From: SAR202 cluster bacterium bin87
Lineage (GTDB): Bacteria; Chloroflexota; Dehalococcoidia; Lucifugimonadales; UBA3495
Direction of reading: 5' to 3'
Assembly: GCA_002238825.1 (NCBI GenBank)
Contig: MPNC01000001.1
Location: 682,001 to 746,000, forward strand
Length of the DNA stretch: 64,000 nt
Part shown: positions 62,136 through 64,000 of the stretch, piece by piece
Position numbering within the stretch: position 1 is the first letter of the stretch
How the letters are laid out: each line of letters begins with the position of its first letter
Program-made: the position numbers and the translations under genes
Notes under the pieces: model-generated
Databases searched by the model: none
What the model was told of the DNA's origin: nothing
The model's input: only the letters and a program-made list of their open reading frames with translations

Positions 62136-62215
62136 GCCGTCAACATAAAAACGCCGCCAACGAGAGCCTAACCTCGCTGGCGACAGACCGTCCAACGTCT
62201 GACAGGAGCACGGTC

Positions 62216-63496
62216 ATGCTCAATATAATGCCGCTGCCGGCGGGTCGTCAACCGGGCGATCCAGGCATTCCCGATTTTGGCCTGATTGGGACAATCCTCG
62301 ACGAATTGCACTGCGACGAACTGATAGAACGACTGAACGATTACCGCTGGACCGGACGGCCCGGCTACGCCCCGGAGGTCATGTGGCGGGCAACGCTCGT
62401 GCGGTACCTGCTCAGGTTACGGTACACTCGCGACCTCATAGCCCAACTCAAAGCATCCCGCCTTCTCAGGCGGGTTTGTGGTTTAAGAGAGGCGGTGCCG
62501 CACGAGGGCACGTTCTCCCGTTTCTACGCGAGGCTGGCGGAGCACCAGGACCTCGTTGACGCCGCTATCGCTCAACTGGCCGAGCGGGTCGGCGAGGAAA
62601 TCGAACGGCTGCGGGGCGATGGCGCTCTGCCCGACGACGCGCCGGAACCGGGCCGCATGGTCGCCCTCGACAGCAGCGACGTTGAAGCATGGGGCAACGG
62701 CAAGGGCAAAACCAAAGCCGACGCCGAAGCGAAATGGGGCCACCGGACGGCGAAACTGGCGGTTGAAGGCAAAGAACTGTTCTACGGGTACAAGCTCCAC
62801 GCCATCTGTGATGCCTACCACGGCACGCCGTTATCGTGGGAAGTACGGCCCGCCAACAAGAACGATAGCCCGGAACTGCCCGGCTTGATGGACCAGCTCA
62901 AAGACAACCACCCCAACCTGCCGGTGCGCTACGTCATGGGCGACCGGGGTTATGACGCGCTCTCTAACTTCCAATACCTTGACCGCCAGAAGATCCTCGC
63001 CGTTATCGACGTGAGAGACACCAACAAGAATGGCCTCTACACCGCCCAGGGCCAGCCCCGCTGCATAAGCGGTCAAGCTATGGAGTACGTCCGCACGGAT
63101 CGCGGCAAGGGCCACCTGTTCCGCTGCCCCGACGGTGGCTGCCAGCTCAAAGGCGACAAGCCGTGGCTGGGTAAGAACTGCGAGAACGAGCACTACGAGG
63201 GCTGGGACGGCGACCTGCTCCGGCGCGTGGGCCGCTTGCCGAGGGCGAGCAAGCGGTGGAAGCGACTGTACAAGCGGCGGACGATTGTGGAGAGGATGTT
63301 CGGCAGCCTCAAGCGGTCAAGGCTGCTCGACCAGCACTGCTACCTGGGCATCAACAAAGTCCGGCTGCACATCGGGGTCTCGCTGCTAACCTACACGGCG
63401 ACCATGCTGGGCCGGCTGCTCGAGGACGACTACGCTGGTATGCGCGAGATGAAGGTCGAGATGCCCGTCGCCAACTGGACGGCGCGGGCGGCTTAA
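62216..63496 (+). CDS. DDE transposase, IS4/IS5 superfamily (DUF772-type N-terminus)
   Basis: This 426-residue transposase has the N-terminal DUF772-like region (GRPGYAPEVMWRATLVRYLLRLRYTRDLI in parts, about 48-76) and an RNase H-fold catalytic domain. The acidic triad is Asp152 (VALDSSDV), Asp243 (MGDRGYDA) and Glu359 (RRTIVERMFGSLKR). GYKLHAICD near 191-199 and extra Cys residues (304, 309, 322) in the insertion also fit IS1182/IS5-like enzymes. The frame is intact. AGGAG is 9 bases before ATG 62216. Confidence 0.9.
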   Translation: MLNIMPLPAGRQPGDPGIPDFGLIGTILDELHCDELIERLNDYRWTGRPGYAPEVMWRATLVRYLLRLRYTRDLIAQLKASRLLRRVCGLREAVPHEGTFSRFYARLAEHQDLVDAAIAQLAERVGEEIERLRGDGALPDDAPEPGRMVALDSSDVEAWGNGKGKTKADAEAKWGHRTAKLAVEGKELFYGYKLHAICDAYHGTPLSWEVRPANKNDSPELPGLMDQLKDNHPNLPVRYVMGDRGYDALSNFQYLDRQKILAVIDVRDTNKNGLYTAQGQPRCISGQAMEYVRTDRGKGHLFRCPDGGCQLKGDKPWLGKNCENEHYEGWDGDLLRRVGRLPRASKRWKRLYKRRTIVERMFGSLKRSRLLDQHCYLGINKVRLHIGVSLLTYTATMLGRLLEDDYAGMREMKVEMPVANWTARAA

Positions 63497-63539
63497 CACG
63501 CTAGAATAGTATCGTCAAACCAACACCGGGAGAGAGACC

Positions 63540-63743
63540 ATGCCCTATCAAATCACAGCCACGCAAATACGAGACCTGCTCGACGAAGCTCAGAACCTTA
63601 AAGACCTTCAATCAGGGGCTGCCCAACTGTGTGCAACCATCGCCTGTGGACGAGCGTTGATTGGGGTCATGGAGCGACTTGAACGGATTGCCGGGGATGT
63701 CAGCGATACGTCTGGCATCATCGCCGAGAAGTACGGAGAGTAA
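63540..63743 (+). CDS. Hypothetical 67-residue protein
   Basis: I do not recognise this protein. It is short, acidic and mostly helical (TQIRDLLDEAQNLKDLQ, then ALIGVMERLERIAGDV), with two Cys residues at about 31 and 36. It has no membrane segment. GGGAGAG lies five bases before ATG 63540 and a TAGAAT box is at 63502-63507, so it looks like a real gene. It lies 43 bp after the transposase and may be cargo of the same accessory region. Confidence 0.5.
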   Translation: MPYQITATQIRDLLDEAQNLKDLQSGAAQLCATIACGRALIGVMERLERIAGDVSDTSGIIAEKYGE

Positions 63744-63771
63744 CGTCTGCCGGCACGAGAAATCGGCATAC

Positions 63772-64000
63772 TCACCGCAAGTGCCACTCTCTGAACACAG
63801 TCCGCCGGTCGTCGATAGTCTGTCCTTCAAACGTCCAGTCTCGCGGCCCGTTGGCGTCCTCTGTGCCCATGGCTTTTGCTGCGGCGGCAGTCAGCGACAG
63901 GAGCTCGCCATCGTACTTCACCTCAGTCGGGTACAGCCGAGTGACGATGCAGGTTTTGGTTTCGTCGGCGGCCAGGATCAATTTGTCCCCCAGGCGAATG
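63772..64000 (-). CDS. C-terminal part of a protein with a RAMA-like domain (5' end outside window)
   Basis: The minus-strand frame is open to the window edge, so only the last 75 or so residues are visible. The segment VKYDGELLSLTAAAAKAMG followed by RDWTFEGQTIDDRR resembles the RAMA (restriction enzyme adenine methylase-associated) or DUF4357-type domain, whose usual pattern is a short strand, a Ser-x-Ala-Ala-Ala helix and a Trp-centred strand ending in Leu/Asp-x-x-Arg. Such domains sit at the C-terminus of methyltransferases, nucleases and related proteins. The TTG at 63981 is not a likely start. The identification is tentative. Confidence 0.45.
   Translation of the reverse strand, partial: IRLGDKLILAADETKTCIVTRLYPTEVKYDGELLSLTAAAAKAMGTEDANGPRDWTFEGQTIDDRRTVFREWHLR

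Larger units (their letters stand above)
62040..63500 (+). mobile_element. Insertion-sequence-like unit, bounds uncertain
   Basis: The unit is defined by the transposase gene, its promoter and the insulating terminator in front. I could not find convincing terminal inverted repeats or a target-site duplication, so both ends are approximate and the element may be decayed or domesticated. Confidence 0.4.

Noticed and set aside
62089-63540. Terminal inverted repeats of the insertion sequence
   Set aside because: I compared both flanks by eye and found no convincing matching ends, so exact IS borders are not claimed.

Overview
This GC-rich, densely coded 64 kb window looks like part of a bacterial chromosome from the Chloroflexota, most likely a Dehalococcoidia or SAR202-type lineage. 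That placement is inference. It rests on two luciferase-like flavin-dependent oxidoreductases, a type III CoA-transferase, an 11-subunit complex I without NuoEFG, a succinate dehydrogenase with an HdrB-like CCG subunit, a transketolase split into two genes, an F420/FMN-type PPOX protein, and dispersed GTAGGGGCGAA palindromes of a kind often seen in Chloroflexi. There is no rRNA or CRISPR array. Two tRNA genes are present, Pro-CGG and Met-CAT.

Layout. 1-5.1 kb: an MfnB-like synthase fused through a Gly/Asn linker to a TusA-like domain, then a three-subunit molybdenum hydroxylase operon behind a clear promoter. 5.2-14.5 kb: a PPOX-fold flavoprotein and SbcC, divergent from an ABC exporter and Ffh; then a leftward, overlapping repair cluster of AlkA glycosylase, ThpR RNA phosphodiesterase and an unusual amidohydrolase-Mug glycosylase fusion. 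14.8-25 kb: two-gene transketolase, proB-proA plus a small orphan, Mfd, and a DUF4349 lipoprotein. 25-35 kb: tRNA-Pro and a catabolic stretch (FAD-linked oxidase, Zn alcohol dehydrogenase, two LLM flavoproteins, acyl-CoA synthetase, PuuE-like deacetylase, two-domain VOC protein), then a PAC2 protein and tRNA-Met. 35-40 kb: a leftward run of alpha/beta hydrolase, CoA-transferase, RdgB, MoaA and MoaC; the last two make molybdopterin precursor, needed by enzymes such as the 1.4-5.1 kb hydroxylase.

40.2-61.5 kb is an energy block: nuoABCDHIJK, a small DUF2007-like gene, nuoLMN, NAD kinase, two tandem NUDIX hydrolases, sdhA, sdhB and sdhE-like genes, then, leftward, a GSA-type aminotransferase and a monomeric isocitrate dehydrogenase plus malate dehydrogenase pair. 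Together these cover NADP and NAD(H) supply, TCA steps and quinone reduction. 61.5-64 kb is an accessory edge: a small membrane protein, an orphan strong terminator, an IS4/IS5-type transposase, a 67-residue orphan, and the end of a gene with a RAMA-like domain that may belong to a restriction-modification protein.

Recurring control signals are TATAAT or TACAAT -10 boxes, often extended as TGnTAYAAT, some with TGGACA or TTGACC -35 boxes at 17 bp, and GC-rich hairpin terminators between convergent genes. Start sites were chosen by Shine-Dalgarno spacing, promoter position and family alignment from memory. No database search was run.
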